DNA of 64,000 bases. Source: Syngnathus acus (lineage: Eukaryota > Chordata > Actinopteri > Syngnathiformes > Syngnathidae). The notes beneath the pieces were generated by a model, which ran no database searches, was not told the origin of the DNA, and saw only the letters and a list, made by a program, of their open reading frames with translations. The stretch covers positions 15,799,976 through 15,863,975 of the forward strand of contig NC_051089.1 in assembly GCF_901709675.1 (NCBI RefSeq). Direction: 5' to 3'. Positions 43,891-56,233 of the stretch are shown in pieces. Made by a program: the position numbers and the translations under genes. Position 1 is the first letter of the stretch. Every line of letters starts with the position of its first letter.

Positions 43891-46300
43891 GTTGGAGTTT
43901 ACCTGATTAGGAATTTTACGTAGCTTTACAGCCACCTATTGGATTCAAGATGCAACTGCAGAAACTGTTCCAGCAAAAGCTGTAAATTATACCAACCACT
44001 GTTGCACTACTGTTGTTCTCTTAAGGTCAAACCAGTCTTCACTGTTTTGAGGTCAAGACTAACTCGTCCACTCCAAACTAGGTATTCTGTTGTCGATTTG
44101 TTCGGTTTTGTTTTGTGCTTTTTGGTCATTGTCTTACCACGATCGTCAGTTTGCCTGAAACGCTGTCAAACATTTAAGTGCTGCATTACAAATTTCAAAT
44201 GGAATCTTTTGGACAGCAGTGGCATGTTCTGCATTCATTCTCGTTTATTGTTTTATCATATTTTTGTTTTGTTAACAACTTACCATGTGCCGGAAATTTC
44301 TGTTGTTCTTCAGTCAACATTGGGATTTTTTTACCTGATTTACTCAACAACATGGTCTTGAGGTTACGTTTACAAAGTGGCCAAACCTAGAAAGAGGATA
44401 GCAACAGTGCTAAACTTGCTCCATTTGTAGATATCTTTCTCACTGAGGTACATCAAGGCTTGAGGAGATACTTTGGTAACCCTATCCAGCTTCATGCAAG
44501 TTGGAAAATGTCATTATTGCAGGTTTTGCTTTTCACAGTTACAGATGATAAAGTAGCTTTAAAATGGCTAGCTTCTTTATGGTGGCATTTTGCTCCTAAT
44601 ATTTTGCAACAGTGCACCAAAACTGTTCATACACTCCCACCTGTGCAACCAGTATATTTGCAGATTTTTTTTATTAATGTTTTCTTGAATATGTTTTGTT
44701 GCCAACAAACTTGTGTTCCACACTTGAGTCCATTTATCAGTACTATAGTGAAACTGAGTAGAGTGGATTATAATTTTACAAGTCGATTTACTATGCACCC
44801 CCAAAATTTCAGATTAGGAAGCACTGTGCTCCTAGTTTAAAAAGAGTTAGTCTGGAGCCCTGCATACCTTAACATGATGCTTCCGCAATTGCTGGGATGC
44901 GCGGCTAAACTGAGGATGTGGTCTTGCGGTGTAGAGTGGAATGATAGCATCAAGAATAGATCCATAAAATGTAAAAAGACCACATATTGCTGTTGAAACT
45001 GGACATATTTATACAAAGAACCAACTACTTATACTACACAAACACAGAATTAAAGAAGAGCCCAGACACCTTTGACAGAAACTCAATTTGAACGCTTACA
45101 TCCATGATTTTGTTCTTTTAGTCATGACATACGTAAGAATGTAGATCAGCTTGTAACTGAGTAGTAAATTGAAAGCTTTGCCTTAACGCTCAAGATACTC
45201 CTCCACTGGAATCTACGACCTGGAGAAGCCACGCTACACTTTTCTCACTATGGACCATGGTTTCAGTTTTGTAAGGGTCTGAAACTCATCCTAGCAGATT
45301 TACCTTCAGCTTCACCCTCCAATGAGAGATGAAGGTCACAACTTCATGAAGCCCACAGAACCACATCATCTACAAAAAACAGGTGCAAAATTGAGTCCGA
45401 ACCATCTAACCATTTGTCAACATGCATGTCCTCAAGTTCATAGGTGAGCTGGAGCCTAATATCTTGGACAGTTCGCCACCCCTTTTGAAGAGTACATACA
45501 GAATAAACAAGCAGCCGTTTAATTACACGTTCACACATTTGGACAATTTAGTCTTCAATTAATCTAAAGTGCAATTTTTTTTTCATTGTTGGAGGAAAGT
45601 GTACGACCTGGACAAAACCCACTCTAGCATATGGAGGAAATCCAAATTTCACACAGGAATGCCTAATCTAAAAACCAAGGACCTCTCAATTAAGAGACAA
45701 ATACATTCCACCGTGCTAACCAATTTAATTTGCATTGCTAATACATGCATGGTGCAGGCAGGCCATAAATGGAGAGGCATACCCAGGTATAAAATCTCTA
45801 CCAAATATGAACTAGAGGTTCCAGAATAAATCAAGGTAGCTGAGACCAACCAGGCCAAGATCCTAATGAACCGGTGATCCCAACTTACCCTACCAAACCC
45901 ATCTCTTTAATGCCTTCTACTATCAAGGTGCAATTATAGATGCCATTAATATGATATGAAACTCACAACACAACAGCACTACATCTGCGTCACATACGTA
46001 CATCATCTGTACGTACTGTATAACATACTCAAGAGAGAAACTCATTATTACATGTATTAATGTTTGGAGATAAACTAGCCAAGTGTTTTGCTGGTCATAC
46101 TTGGCTTATTCGGACCAACAAATCAGAAGACAGAAAATGTTAACTATGGGCCAGCTAAATGGCCCTGGGAGGAGAATTTGCAATCTGATTGGTTAAAGAA
46201 ATAGTCAGTCTCATTGTTCAAATGTACGGTAGTTAACATCGCTCAGGACCGCTGATTTTGAAGACCCCCGAGCAGACTGGATTGACACTGCAACACATGC
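43891..46300. other. intergenic region
   Basis: No gene recognised. The two overlapping frames of 140 and 70 codons at 43939-44390 have no recognisable domain, and I see no splice structure around them. A LINE scrap lies at 45190-45545. Confidence 0.45.
45190..45545 (-). pseudogene. decayed non-LTR reverse transcriptase fragment
   Basis: A minus-strand frame ends with LFFVDDVVLWAS, which resembles the FADD catalytic box of RTE/L1-type reverse transcriptases with Ala changed to Val, and then stops. Upstream pieces in neighbouring frames (a GWRTVQDIRLQ stretch) are poorly preserved. Confidence 0.5.
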
Positions 46301-46343
46301 AAGCTGAAATCTATGGTGGTAGATTGGGGTCAAAAGTTTTGTA

Positions 46344-47145
46344 CCGTAATTTTCGGACTATAAGTCGCACCGGAGTATAAGTCGCACCAGCCATAAAATG
46401 CCCAAAAATGTGAAAAAAAACATATATAAGTCGCTCCGGAGTATAAGTCGCATTTTGGGGGGCAATTTATTCGACGAAATCCAACACCAAGAACAGACAT
46501 GAACGAGCAACAACAGGCTAAACGATACGGTATGCTAACGTGACAAACACAAACGAGGAGCTGAGAACGGGCCTGACGTAACATTCAGTTTTTAAAAAAA
46601 AACTATTACATAAATAACACGTTTATAAAACCATCTGTGTCACTCCAATTCATTAAATCCATCGATCGTCCTTTGTCAACAATGCCGTGTGCCGCGCCGC
46701 AGTTCAAATTATTCCACAGGCCCATACAACGATATATAAACTATATTTTAAATAACTATCACATAAACAACAATATTATCAAACCATTTGTGTCACTCCA
46801 AATCATTAAATCCATCGATCAAATTTCTCGTCCTTTATGTCATCCTGGTGACAGAGGACATGTCCAGAGGATATGGCGCTTTAAAGTGTTAATTACTTTA
46901 TTTGATTTTTTCTCTCTATTTTTCATGTTTTGAATATGTTCAAGATAAAGATATCAAAGCATGTGAAGTGATCAACTATACTAAAAATAACATGTGAAGT
47001 GGTCAACTATACTTGTAAGTAAGTGATGTGTTAATGATCAAGTAAAAATTTGTGAAAAAAAACATATATAAGTCGCTCCTGAGTATAAGTCGCCCCCCCA
47101 CCCAAACTATGAAAAAAACCGCGACTTATAGTCTGAAAATTACGG
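46344..47145. mobile_element. TA-flanked MITE, family A copy 1
   Basis: Inverted termini CCGTAATTTTCGGACTATAA and TTATAGTCTGAAAATTACGG are flanked by TA on both sides. Internal GTATAAGTCGC repeats lie near each end. Target site and length suit a Tc1/mariner/pogo-mobilised element. It has no coding capacity. Confidence 0.85.
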
Positions 47146-47602
47146 TACTTGAAAAAATAAAACTTGAAAATAAACGTGTAAAGCTTGAAACTTGAAAAAA
47201 ATCTATTCAAAATAAAAATACTACTAAATTGATCCTGCCATGAATGGTGCTGCCAGGCCCTAGTGGGAGCTAAATACAAATATAAATTGCTTCAATCAAG
47301 GACACTTCGACATGATTACCAGGGTTGAGGATTGAGCGAAGCACCTACAAGTTTGGGGACTAACACGCTACAACTGAGCCACATGACAAAATCATGTTAT
47401 GTGACTACGTGTATTGGGGCTGCTGTTAGAATTAGTATCCCCTGTAACTGCTTGGAGAGTTGAGGGAGCCTATTCAAATTTGCTACACTTGGTGAAAACA
47501 CCCCCAAGAAGACAAAGAAAGAGTCTGTTGATGTCTTGGGTGCACCATTTTAAAACAGGAGGAGGGGTACTTATTTTCACAGGTTGACTTATTCCAATAG
47601 GC

Positions 47603-47935
47603 TACAGGTGTCAAACTCAAGGCCCGGGGGCCAGATACGGCCCGCCACATCATTTTATGTGGCCCGCGAAGACAAATTGTGCATCAAATTCGTGTGTCAT
47701 TACTAGAATTGCAAATTGTCTTCACTTTTAATCACAACTTTTTTTTTTTTTAAATATTTTACCAGTTATTACTCGTCTGATTTGAAAACTAGTTATTTGT
47801 CAGTTTGTTTTGTAGCTTTTACTGTATATAATATGAGGTGCTCATACATTTATTTGGGTTGACAGTCATAACGGCCCTCCGAAAGAAGCTATGACTATAA
47901 TGCAGCCCACGAAAAAAATGACTTTGACACCCATG
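47603..47935 (+). mobile_element. hAT MITE, family B copy 1
   Basis: Termini TACAGGTGTCAAACTCAAGG and GACTTTGACACCCATG, with the 8-bp duplication CAATAGGC at 47595-47602 and 47936-47943. The same family occurs inverted at 50544-50868. Confidence 0.88.
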
Positions 47936-48782
47936 CAATAGGCCTTCTGTTGGAATTTGTACCCCCCTGTAACTTTGCTTGGGGAGGGGGGAATCTGTCC
48001 AGATTTGCTACATTTGGTGAAAACACCCCCAGGAAGACAGAAAAAGTCAGTTGTCTTGGGTTCCCCCTTTTAAGATGGGAGGGGGGTATTCTCACAGCCA
48101 TCAACCGTTTCTAATCAATGGTGATTCCTGGCCATCTCGAATTCTTTCCCAGCGTGACTTGGTCGTAGAGCGATAGATTCCAAACTTGTAGGTGGTGGGT
48201 TCAATCCTCAAGCCTGGTGATCACGTCAAAGGGTTCTCGAGCAACACACTGAAGTTTATGTTTCTCCCGGTAGGGCCTCGTAGCGCCATTCATGGGAGAT
48301 TCAATTTACTTTTTCTGTGTTGTCCTGAGGGTGTTTTCACCAAGTGTAGCACATTTGAACAGGCATCAATTCTAAAGCTGTCAATGTCATGAATATGGTG
48401 CATGTAAGTGTTGAGTTTCATTTGCTTTCGTTCCTGCGCTCCCTGAAAGTGCTGTCTCTGGGAATGGTTCCAAGCATTCTTGTTCAGCTGTCACTCGTGA
48501 TTCCACCCCCCACCACCAGATTCGGGTCAAAGTGTGAATTTTGAAAAAAATATTTAAACCTGAAAAAAAGATCCTAATCTGAAAAAACAAGAGTTGAACA
48601 TGCAACTGAAAAAAAGACCTCTAAACTTAAAAAATAAATGGTAAAACCTGAAAATATCTTTTTTTACCAAAGCGAAGCAGACTATTTTCAACTCGAAAAA
48701 ACTTGTCATACAAGTATTCTTATTTTAATTTTTTTTTTTTCAAGTTTCAAGCTCAACACGTTTATTTTCAGTTTCAAATTTT

Positions 48783-48964
48783 ATTTTGTCAAGTACGAGT
48801 TTTGTTTTTTTAAGTACAAAACGTTTGACCCCAATCTACCTCCATAAAATCTGATTGAACTAACTAACTAACTATTTTGTCAAGTACGAGTTGTTTTTTT
48901 TAAGTACAAAACATTTGACCCCAATCTACCTCCATAAAATCTGATTGAACTAACTAACTAACTA
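48783..48964 (+). repeat. roughly 90-bp tandem duplication plus (AACT)n
   Basis: The right end of the composite, with TTTGTCAAGTACGAGTT and GACCCCAATCTACCTCC, occurs twice in tandem. Each copy ends in an AACT tetranucleotide run, the second one longer. Confidence 0.85.
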
Positions 48965-49572
48965 ACTAACTAACTCCGTGAAAGCAATACAACTGAGAGA
49001 AATGCAACGAAATGAAGCCATTCGAGTTGGAAAAAACTAATACAAGTTAATGCAAGAAGTGATCGGTTTTAAGTGAAAGTCACTGCTTCTGATGTTTCGT
49101 AAAGAAGCCCTAGCTGTCCTTGACCGCTCACCACAGTATATCACCAATGTCACGTCAGAGCTTCACCACAAACGGTGTTTCACCGCATGGAACATACACC
49201 TGCATAATAATCTCTGCTGGTACAACCCGCCCCTCGTTTTCTCTGGAAACCAAAGTCTTTCTTGCATTTTCTTGTGCTGTCGTGTGGTGGTTGGCCGCCT
49301 CTCTGTCGCAGGGTCTCTGTTTCTCACTCACTCTCTATTTTGGTGCTGCCTCGCGCTGCCAAGCCCCTGACGTCATGCTCCACTGTTAATGATTAGCATG
49401 TGGAAACTGGCTGCGCTAGCTTGTCAGCGTCAAGGCACCTAAATATAGACGGGACAAGACTGTCCAGGCCTTCAAAATTAAAGCTCCCTCTCGAAAAAGT
49501 CGAAGCTGCAAATTATCAAGTAAAAAATCCAGTTCTGTTCTTACCGATAGGGATGTTTTCTTTATATACCTG

Positions 49573-49795
49573 TACAGGACTGTCTCAGAAAATTAGAATA
49601 TTGTGATAAAGTTCTTTATTTTCTGTAATGCAATTAAATAAACAAAAATGTCATACTTTCTGGATTCATTACAAATCAACTGAAATATTGCAAGCCTTTT
49701 ATTATTTTAATATTGCTGACTATGGCATACAGCTTAAGAAAACTCAAATATCCTATCTCAAAATATTAGAATATCATGAAAAGGTATACAGTATA
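49573..49795. repeat. unclassified interspersed repeat
   Basis: CTCAGAAAATTAGAATATTG near the start and CAAAATATTAGAATATCATG near the end look like members of a repeat seen in many vertebrate genomes. I cannot assign a superfamily. The remaining 48965-51150 outside the hAT MITE shows nothing recognisable. Confidence 0.45.
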
Positions 49796-50543
49796 GTATA
49801 TGAATTAAATCAACTAAAACGAAGCATTGTTGGAATAAACATACCCGCTCTCAAACTTATCAAAACTGACTAAATTTAAGCAGCAAGTCAAAATGAACTC
49901 AAACGAGCTAAAAATAAATGAAAAAGGCGAAACAATTAGAACATTAGTGTACTGTACACGTATCCAAAAAGTCTGCAAAAAAAACACGTATCCTACATGG
50001 TTTTGATTATATGGTGCTTGCATGAAAATGTATCTCATGCATTCATTTTGGTATCTTTTCCCCATTGGATGATTTTGGCATGTGCCACGTACTATCCTGT
50101 TAACTACAGTGTAAAATAAGTATTTCAATGGTACCCAATTGGTTACATGTTTTTGTAGAAAAGACATTTTGATATTTTCCAGATCATATGGAACATTCTG
50201 CATGTTTCCTTGAAATTACTACTCACTTTGTCATGATCTCATACAAAACAAAGATTTTCTTCCAATGACATTTTGTCTTTTTTCAATGAAGGCAGCCTGA
50301 AACAGTGGCTGTCAATATTAACGCTTGTGTTTTATAATGTCACTCATATTATGTGTGCAGTTGCACATTGTCAAGCTTAACATGCCCACTCTAACAACTA
50401 TCAATTGATATAAAAAATCAAGATATATTTTTAAACAGTGCACAGTCAGCCAGCTAACTGAATCATGTTAAGCGATGGTTCACCACTGTGGTCAAGCTCA
50501 CATATTTTGCTGTTTTCATTTACATTTTCTGCTTGCCGTAAAT

Positions 50544-50868
50544 CAGGGGTGTCAAACTCATTTTTTTCGCGGGCCGCATTGTAGTCATAGCTTCTTTCGG
50601 AGGGCCATTATGACTGTCAACCCAAATAAATTTATGAGCACCTCATATTATATACAGTAAAAGCTACAAATCAAACTGACAAATAACTCGTTTTCAAATC
50701 AGACGAGTAAAAACTGCTCAAATATTTAAAAAAAAAGATGATTAAAAGTGAAGACAATTTGCAATTCTAGTAATGACACGAATTTGATGCACAATTTGTC
50801 TTCGCGGGCCACATAAAATGATGTGGCGGGCCGTATCTGGCCCCCGGGCCTTGAGTTTGACACCCATG
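50544..50868 (-). mobile_element. hAT MITE, family B copy 2
   Basis: Termini CAGGGGTGTCAAACTCA and TTGAGTTTGACACCCATG, with the 8-bp duplication CCGTAAAT at 50536-50543 and 50869-50876. It lies in the opposite orientation to the copy at 47603. Confidence 0.9.
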
Positions 50869-51184
50869 CCGTAAATTAACAAAACGTGTGGGCACTTGAC
50901 TAATGACTAATTTGACATTTCTAATAGCTTAACATCTGCTTTTTACAATAAATATGAAGTCCAATGCAAAGTGTCAGATTTTGTGGCGTGACATTGCGTG
51001 TTCTCAAACTCACTTTATGGTGTTGATCTTGACTCTCATTTCAAGTATTGCAATATTTATGCGCCAGAGTATTTATGACACATTGGATTACGAAATAATT
51101 CACATGACTCCCACCATCTTTTAAAAAGACTAATGTGGCCTGTTTCAAAATGGTTAAGTAGTATGAAAAACTGCTCGTCTTATT

Positions 51185-51398
51185 TTGAAGTCTGGAAACA
51201 GATGTTCACGGCGTGTTGCATTCAAACGACTGCGGCACTTTAGAGCAGGCGCAGGCCGACCTGGAGGGAGAGACGGAGGAAAAGTTAGTCAAGATGGCAA
51301 AACCCTCAGACCCAGAGTAAAGGGGCACCGCTCCCCCCAAAAGATTGCGCCTGTCGCCCCTCTTCAGACAAAGCCAACGGTGCAAACTGCGCAATAAG
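51185..51398 (+). other. samd4a: probable 5'UTR exon of samd4a
   Basis: A GC-rich, CpG-containing stretch ending GCAATAAG|GTAAAT, a plausible donor, 1 kb before the first coding exon. The exon start is unknown. The 70-codon frame inside it is not recognised as a protein. Confidence 0.4.
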
Positions 51399-51720
51399 GT
51401 AAATATATTCAAGTTTATCCCGTCCTTACGGATCACAGTCGTCTCATATTTTCCGAGTGGATTGCCAATTTGTTGTCTGTTCTCGTTTTTATATTTTCTT
51501 TTATTTAACTCTTTCGCGAATAACACGTTTGCTACCTGTTGACGCAGCAGGCATTTAGGAATCACTGTATTCGCGACTGTGCCGTCAAGATACAGTTGCG
51601 TATGATAACCTAAAATACTTTTAACACAAAGTCATTGATGTAACGCGGTGACTCCATGTGGACCTTGTTAAGGGATAACTTGTATTTATTCATCGGGCAC
51701 AGATACAGGCACAGATACAG

Positions 51721-51721
51721 C

Positions 51722-51752
<31 letters not shown>

Positions 51753-51977
51753 ACGCACACACACACTGCCTCAGTGGTCACTCCTTGTGTGCTGATGAAG
51801 CAAAGTGACAGGTTTAGAAAGCTAACACTAGCCTGTGGGCAGCGTCAGCGCCTGACTCGAGCTTCTTAACACGCGGCCACTTTTCAGCCTCCACGCAAGC
51901 CAAAGTACATGTTTATAAAACAACCCCGTCATTTAAAATAAGGCAGCGGAAGTTACTCCAGCCCCTACCAGGCGCAC

Positions 51978-52042
<65 letters not shown>
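51721..52042. repeat. poly-C/CA and (CA)n microsatellites
   Basis: 51721-51738 is a C run followed by interrupted (CA)n to about 51766; 51975-52042 is (CA)n. Both lie in the presumed first intron of samd4a. Confidence 0.95.
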
Positions 52043-52045
<3 letters not shown>

Positions 52046-52374
52046 CTGCCTGCGTTTGTCGCTAAACCGACCGGCGTCCTTCCTGTGGGTCATTCCGGGA
52101 TGCAGCGCCAGGAGTAGCCGACAGACCGCTGTATTTTTAGGAATGGGTGGATACCAGAAGCAAAAATAATTTATTTTTATTCTGGCAATGAATACCACGA
52201 GCTTAAACGTACGGGCGACGGCGAGGAGACGACCTATAAATGCCCATTTACAGCAGCTCGCTTCCAAAGTGTGCATGGCTGAAAGAACAGGGACACTGTC
52301 GTGTTTTCATCGAGAGGGTTGGGGGTTATATGACTCCCACTTAAATATTCACCTCCTTTAATACTTTTTTACAG

Positions 52375-52843
52375 GCCCTCAAGGGGTTCATTGAAGATGG
52401 TGCCTGTGGTGCAGGATCTAATGTGACATATTGCGAAGTGGAAAGTTAACTCATCAAATATCAATTCCTCTGTCGGTGAGTAATTATCTGAGGGCAAATT
52501 ATATCACCCAGCCAGCAGCGATAGAAGCACTTGCATCCTCTCACTGGAAGACAGATCTCCTCCAGAAGGAATACTTTGTGGATCAACACGTGTTGGCACT
52601 GACAAGACCACCGTCTTGCTGCTGCCAGAGCTAAGAATGGCCTTGCACAGCTTCACCTAACTCCATTATAGATCTCAAGAAACTTACTCGGTTTTATCCA
52701 GAACGTCAGTGGAAAGTTTAGGGAAGATATATCTGGGAGTCCCTTCTCCCCCTGCAGCCCCTCCCAAACCAAAAAAAAGCTGCTTTGGGAACCCCGGCAG
52801 CACCGCTGTTACCTCACCCCTACTGCCGCCCCTCTCCCAGACC
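52375..52843 (+). other. samd4a: 5'UTR part of the samd4a first coding exon
   Basis: An acceptor TACTTTTTTACAG ends at 52374. The leader has upstream ATGs, for example a nine-codon frame starting at 52397. From 52661 it is open in the same frame as the main start but without an in-frame ATG; the open part encodes a Pro-rich stretch ([12 protein letters not shown]). Confidence 0.5.
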
Positions 52844-53039
52844 ATGATGTTTCGCGATCAGGTGGGCATACTAGCCAGCTGGTTCAAAGGGTGGAATGAG
52901 TGTGAGCAGACAGTGGCTCTGCTGTCTTTGCTGAAGAGGGTGAGCCGGACCCAGGCTCGTTTCCTGCAGCTCTGTCTGGAGCACTCCCTCGCAGACTGCA
53001 CGGAGCTCCAGGTTCTGGAGGCAGATGCCAACAATTCAG
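52844..53039 (+). CDS. samd4a: SAMD4A (Smaug homologue), first coding exon; gene continues beyond window
   Basis: Encodes 65 residues beginning [20 protein letters not shown] and ending EADANNS, then a donor (CAG|GTAGGT) that splits a Gly codon. The start has A at -3. This is the conserved N-terminal Smaug similarity/dimerisation region. The [15 protein letters not shown] end is closer to SAMD4A (CAELHVLEGEANSPG) than to SAMD4B (CNDIHLLESEANSAA). Smaug proteins bind stem-loop RNA through a SAM domain and repress translation or trigger deadenylation; the SAM domain would be encoded past the right edge. I found no second coding exon before 64000, which fits the long introns of this gene. Nothing indicates a broken gene. 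Confidence 0.9.
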
Positions 53040-53349
53040 GTAGGTCAGCCAGCCTCTCTGAAAAAAAAGACCGCAACTAGCTCCAGTCTCCAAGATATGC
53101 TTTGTAACAGTGTAAATGTCAATGACAACAGTACTGTTGCGCTTTTTGTTAGGTAAAAATAATAAATCTGTAGGTGCTTTGACAGCAGCATAGTACAGTT
53201 CTGTTCAAATGTTTTCACACTCTTACTGTGGACGGTTTTTCAACTTCTAGTTGCGGCATTCATTCAATTACTAGTATGTGTTAATCACAATGTTCAGTTG
53301 GCTTATGAGGTAATTACAATTGGGTTCTTATGAACTCAGCCTGGCGACA

Positions 53350-53768
53350 AGAGCTGCGACTGACTATTATTTCAATAATTGTTTAATCTGATTATTTTGT
53401 CAATTAATTAATAAATTGGATTAATCAGTCGATTATTTTGTCAATTGATAAATTGCGTTAAAAAAATTATAATTCCATAACTTTACTCATAAACAGAACA
53501 TTATTCCAAATTGATAGTGCATGATAAAATGCACAAACATAAATTAATTTTGATTTATTCACTGATTTGGTCCATAATGTGTCAGAAATTGGGCAGAGTA
53601 AAAGCAGAATGTTTCCATGTTTTATTTTGAGTCAACACAAAGAAAATCAGTCTGTCAGTAAGTCACGGAGGACTGTAAATATCAGAAAACAGTGCTGTTA
53701 AAGTTCAAGGATGATCAAAATAATTAGGTAATAGTTTTGTTGTCGATTAACTGATTAATCCTGCCCCT
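53350..53768. mobile_element. AT-rich inverted-repeat MITE
   Basis: GCTGCGACTGACTATTATTTC with GATTAATCAGTCGATTATTTTG near the left, and TTGTTGTCGATTAACTGATTAATCCTGCCCC at the right, are inverted. This is the pattern of a common fish element with CGATTAAT-rich ends. No clear target duplication is visible. Confidence 0.5.
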
Positions 53769-53837
53769 TTAATATATTTATCGATCAAACATGCCAAAAA
53801 AGCATTGAGGGACTGATTTTTTTCAACAAGAAATGTA

Positions 53838-54468
53838 CCATATTTTTCAGACTATAAGTCGCTCCGGAGTACAAGTCGCACCAGCCATAAAATGCACGAT
53901 AAAGAAGAAAAAGACATGTATAAGTTGCATTTTGGGGGGAAATTTATTTGATAAAATCCAACACCAAAAACAGACATGTCATCTTGAAAGGCAATTTAAA
54001 ATAAAAATAGAATAGAGGCAACAACAGGTTGAATAACTGTACAGTATGCTAACGTTACATGACACATAAACAACAAGCTGAGAATGTGCCTGGTATGTTA
54101 ACATAACATGTTAAAAGTTATTCATATAGCTATAGCATAAATAACATGCTAACAGTTTTACCAAACCATCCCTGTCACTGCAAATCACTAAGTCCAATGA
54201 AATTTTCATCCTGTGTCGCTTTTGAACAACTCCGCTAACTCCAGAGGGAGAAGATTCCTCTTCTACGTCGCTTATGTCAGACTCATCGTCAGATGCAGTT
54301 CCAATTATTCCACAGGCCTAGAGCACCCTCTTGCGGTTTAGAGTGAAAATAACATGTGAAATGATATAATAATGTTAATAATTTCACACATAGGTTGCTC
54401 CTGAGTATAAGTTGCACCCCAAGTCAAACTATGAAAAAAAACTGCGACTTATAGTCCAGAAAATACGG
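53838..54468. mobile_element. TA-flanked MITE, family A copy 2
   Basis: Termini CCATATTTTTCAGACTATAA and TTATAGTCCAGAAAATACGG, flanked by TA. The interior matches the copy at 46344-47145 (GTCGCACCAGCCATAAAATGC and AATCCAACACCAA are shared) but is shorter. Confidence 0.85.
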
Positions 54469-54978
54469 TACAGTTGTAGCTGACCACTACGTATCCCACA
54501 AGTTTTTGGTTATGATACAGAATGTTTACATGCACCATAAAAATCGGTTCAACATTGGCAGCAGTAGCCTGTTATTGGGTTACCTTAAAAAAAAACATAT
54601 TCCACGTATTTCTGGAAGTGTACTAATTTACTGTTGTGCTCCTCACAGTATCCGTATCTGTAAAGTAATTGCCCCAAAGGCCCTCATGGGAAGATCTGGC
54701 TAAGTTTTGTTGCACCAGACTGTGTGTGGCCATGGAAACCAACCCTGGCAACTTAGGTGACTCATGAAAAATTGAAGGAAGCGCTACTGCTGCTGCAATG
54801 TAGGGCTGGTGTCGTACCTATGGCAACATCTGCGCGACACACATATGCTGGCTCACGCGTTGTTTTTAGAGAAAGTGGGCATTACTTGGGTGGCATAACA
54901 TGATAACGCCTCTGGGCTGTGATTCACACACAATTGTGTGCAACATGGAGTGAAGCAAATGTATGTGGTAATCTACAT

Positions 54979-56233
54979 CAGTGTTTTCCAACCACTGTGT
55001 TGCGTCACACTGGTGTGGTGGGAGAAATGTTCAGCTGTGCCATGGGAAATTGTCCAACATTAATTACGGAGCGCATTGTAAAAAGGTTCGCCAAACCACT
55101 GGTTAGTTAGCGCAAGGCCTGGTCAGCCACTTGCTAATCACGCGTGCGTGGCTAATCGGAAAATCTTGAGACTTCATGTTGTGTCGGTCTGATTGTGCTG
55201 CATCGGCACATATTCAGTTAATGTGTGTGCTGCTGTGTGCTTTTGATAAGAGTGACGCTCTGATGGCTGAGGTGTGTTTGCGGACTGAAGAAAATCCCAG
55301 CATGTAGTTTGACCGGAGAACCTGGATTGTGCATTTTTCACCAACATAAAGTAGTCAAGTCGTGACATCTTCACTGTAATAACCACTCAGCTTCTGCCAG
55401 TACAGCAGGGGCGTCTTTAAACGTGACTTTGTTCTTATTGGCGCAATATTTATAGAGCTAGTCTAAAACAGTTAAAAACAGTCAAGTTGATTCTTTTGGA
55501 TTTTAATCACAATCACTTTCAATTGTTTATTCCTTACACTGTCTAAAACTGTCTCTTTTTTTTAGAAAAATTTCTTAAAAATTTAATTTAACAAAATTCT
55601 TGATTTTAAATTAAAAACATCCATCCATCCATTTTCTGAACCGCTTAGTCCCCACGGGGGTCGCGGGAGTGCTGGAGCCTATCCCAGCCGTCATCGGGCA
55701 GTAGGCGGGGGACACCCTGAACCGGTTGCCAGCCGATCGCAGGGCACACAGAGACAAACAACCATTTGCACTCGCACTCACACCTAGGGACAATTTGGAG
55801 TCTTCAATCGGTCTACCAGGCGCGTTTTTTGGGATGTGGGAGGAAACCGGAGTGCCCGGAGAAAACCCACGTGGGCCCGGGGAGAACATGCAAACTCCAC
55901 ACAGGGAGGGCCGGAGGTGGAATCGAACCCGCACCCTCCTAACTGTGAGGCGGTCGTGCTACCCAGTGCCCCACCGAGCCGCCCTAAATTAAAAACCTTT
56001 TTTTTTTTAAATCAAGATGTATTTATTTATTTTTTCATTTATTATTAAATTATTCAACTATATCTCAATATACGGACTTTATTTATATAGCACGTTCACA
56101 ACGTCTTGTCGTAACATAACTACATTTTATATAGAACCTGGTGTAATGCGTAACAAATTTTGGTAGTGGTGTGCCGCAAGATATCTTCTAATGAAAAGGT
56201 GTGCTGTGGATGAAAAAAGGTTGGGAAACACTG
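54979..56233. mobile_element. hAT-type element with a nested retroposon
   Basis: Termini CAGTGTTTTCCAACCACTGTG and AAGGTTGGGAAACACTG. The 8-bp flanks ATCTACAT (54971-54978) and ACCTACAT (56234-56241) differ at one base. No transposase frame is seen. A separate retroposon lies inside at 55612-55985. Confidence 0.8.
55612..55985 (-). mobile_element. abundant fish retroposon with (ATCC)n tail
   Basis: Begins with ATCCATCCATCCATTTTCTG, then GTCCCCACGGGGGTCGCGGG, and ends GGTGGAATCGAACCCGC with a tRNA-like GAGGCGGTCGTGCTACCC. On the minus strand the tail is at the 3' end. A 45-bp scrap of the same family lies at 57030-57075. I recognise it as a very common teleost repeat but cannot fix the family name. 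Confidence 0.75.

Larger units (their letters stand above)
46309..48851. repeat. 2.5-kb inverted-repeat composite with nested MITEs
   Basis: The left end (GGTAGATTGGGGTCAAA, then ACTTGAAAATAAACGTGT) matches the reverse complement of the right end near 48730-48845. Further in, 47235-47390 matches the reverse complement of 48150-48300, including a tRNA-like head (box A TGGCTCAGTTGTAG, box B GGGTTCAATCC) and a GTGTCCTTGA motif known from fish V-SINE-type elements. 47430-47575 and 47940-48105 are direct copies of each other, and 48325-48370 is an inverted copy of part of them. Two MITEs are inserted within it. Confidence 0.7.

Noticed and set aside
43939-44361. 140-codon plus-strand frame in the intergenic region
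   Set aside because: Hydrophobic, A/T-rich, no domain, no splice partners or strong start context; likely chance.
52709-52843. GTG-initiated longer samd4a start as the main start
   Set aside because: Known SAMD4 proteins begin MMFRDQ and the ATG at 52844 has A at -3; the extension is kept only as a finding.
55726-56048. Open frames of 88 and 70 codons
   Set aside because: They lie within the fish retroposon nested in the hAT element.
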